Shown here: positions 5,940-6,724 of the stretch, piece by piece | Numbering within the stretch: position 1 is the first letter of the stretch | Layout of the letters: each line of letters starts with the position of its first letter | Assembly: GCA_015065205.1 (NCBI GenBank) | Contig: SVQS01000105.1 | Location: 1-6,724 of the forward strand | DNA: 6,724 nucleotides | Reading direction: 5' to 3' | Source of the DNA: Oscillospiraceae bacterium | GTDB lineage: Bacteria; Bacillota; Clostridia; Oscillospirales; CAG-272 | The notes under the pieces: generated by a model | Seen by the model: only the letters and a program-made list of their open reading frames with translations | The model's database searches: none | Told to the model about the DNA's origin: nothing | Translations under genes and position numbers: made by a program

Positions 5940-6724
5940 ACAAATGAAACGAAACAAAATATGCTTTGGCTTGGGAACCGTGGGCAGAGACGCACTCTAT
6001 TCCTTGGTCAGTATGTACCTTTTGGTGCACTTGACCGACGTAGTCGGCTTCTCGGATGGCGGACTTGCCGTCATTGGTATTATGCTAACGCTGTTTGGCA
6101 TCTTTGATGCTGTTATCGACCCATTTGTGGGTGCTGTCGTTGACAGTACCAAAACAAAATGGGGCAAATTCAAGCCATGGATCCTCATTGGTATGATTGG
6201 CACAGGTATTCTTTCTGTACTGATGTTCCATAATTTTCGTATGGGCGAGACAGCGCACATCGTGCTCCTTGGCGTCACATATTTGCTTTTCAGCATTTTC
6301 TTCTCTCTCAACGACATTGCATATTGGTCGCTGATGCCCGCTATCTCCAAGGATCAACAGGTGCGTGAGGGTGTGGGGGCATTCGCAAGAATTTGTGCCA
6401 ACGTTGGTATGTTTTCTATGGTTTTGATCTATCTCAACGTTCCCTCTATGTTCTCCTTCTTGAACATGAGCGACCGTGACGTTTATTTCATTTTCGCTAT
6501 TATTTGCGCGCTCATTATGTGGGTATTCCAAAGCGTTACGCTCTTTGGCGTTAAAGAAGATAGAAGTCGCCTCGAAAAAGAGGAGAGAACAACCCTCAAA
6601 GACCTTTGGCGCGCCCTTATCGGTAACGACCAGCTTATGGTTACCGCTGTTTCGATGGCACTCTTCATGATTGGTTATTGTACTACCACCGCGTTTGGTA
6701 CTTACTATTTCAAGTATGCCTACG
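5932..6724 (+). CDS. GPH-family cation:sugar symporter, MelB-like (5' part, cut by window end)
   Basis: 264 codons are visible; the family is about 450-480 residues, so roughly the first seven membrane helices are present (by eye near 10-33, 43-70, 82-102, 107-135, 151-172, 183-205 and 235-260). FDAVIDPFVGAVVDSTKTKWGKFKPWILIG (58-87) is the GPH signature region, with the basic helix 2-3 loop expected to be cytoplasmic. Aligned by motif to E. coli/Salmonella MelB: D20 matches sugar-site D19, D59 and D63 match cation-site D55 and D59, D128 and W132 (in LNDIAYWSLMP) match sugar-site D124 and W128, and R153 matches R149. MelB N58 is replaced by I62 and T121 by S125. AAAGGA (5916-5921) lies ten bases before ATG 5932; the next ATG (5944) is too far from it. 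It probably imports melibiose, raffinose or isomalto-type sugars for the two enzymes encoded upstream; the exact sugar and ion are not determined. Confidence 0.92.
   Translation, partial: MDKQMKRNKICFGLGTVGRDALYSLVSMYLLVHLTDVVGFSDGGLAVIGIMLTLFGIFDAVIDPFVGAVVDSTKTKWGKFKPWILIGMIGTGILSVLMFHNFRMGETAHIVLLGVTYLLFSIFFSLNDIAYWSLMPAISKDQQVREGVGAFARICANVGMFSMVLIYLNVPSMFSFLNMSDRDVYFIFAIICALIMWVFQSVTLFGVKEDRSRLEKEERTTLKDLWRALIGNDQLMVTAVSMALFMIGYCTTTAFGTYYFKYAY

Overview
The window looks like chromosomal DNA of a low-to-medium-GC Gram-positive anaerobe, most likely a gut Clostridia-type bacterium. This is inferred from the AAAGGAG-type ribosome sites, the sigma-A-type TTGNAA/TATAAT promoters, the rho-independent hairpin terminators, and the family flavour of the GH13_31 and GH36 enzymes. 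No database search was possible, so the taxon is not fixed.

Layout. (1) Positions 1-1437 hold the 3' part of a large gene. Its product has fifteen perfect VTTPE pentapeptides followed by two copies of a ~183-residue domain that I do not recognise. It looks like a secreted or surface-exposed protein on a Thr/Pro/Glu stalk, and the gene ends in a hairpin terminator. (2) Positions 1527-1720 are a compact tRNA-Val(GAC) unit with an A/T-tract upstream element, an extended -10 promoter, the tRNA with encoded CCA, and a strong terminator. (3) Positions 1725-1897 hold no gene. They contain an ordered array of small, mutually different hairpins separated by the heptamer GTGAAAT, which switches halfway to its reverse complement ATTTCAC. 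The array ends exactly where the next promoter begins. (4) From 1898 to the window end is a carbohydrate operon with an extended -10 promoter: a GH13_31 alpha-glucosidase with the Val signature of alpha-1,6 specificity, a GH36 alpha-galactosidase, and the first 264 residues of a MelB-like GPH cation:sugar symporter. These genes overlap by 4 and 8 nt and are almost certainly co-transcribed.

How the operon works (inference from the families): the symporter would import melibiose, raffinose-family or isomalto-type oligosaccharides. The cytoplasmic alpha-galactosidase would release galactose, and the GH13_31 enzyme would hydrolyse alpha-1,6-glucosides such as isomaltose. The common theme is alpha-1,6-linked plant or dietary oligosaccharides. 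No regulator gene is in the window; a small palindrome sits over the predicted transcription start.

The least explained elements are the duplicated unknown domain, which shows a sharply bounded patch of near-identity suggesting gene conversion, and the heptamer-hairpin array.
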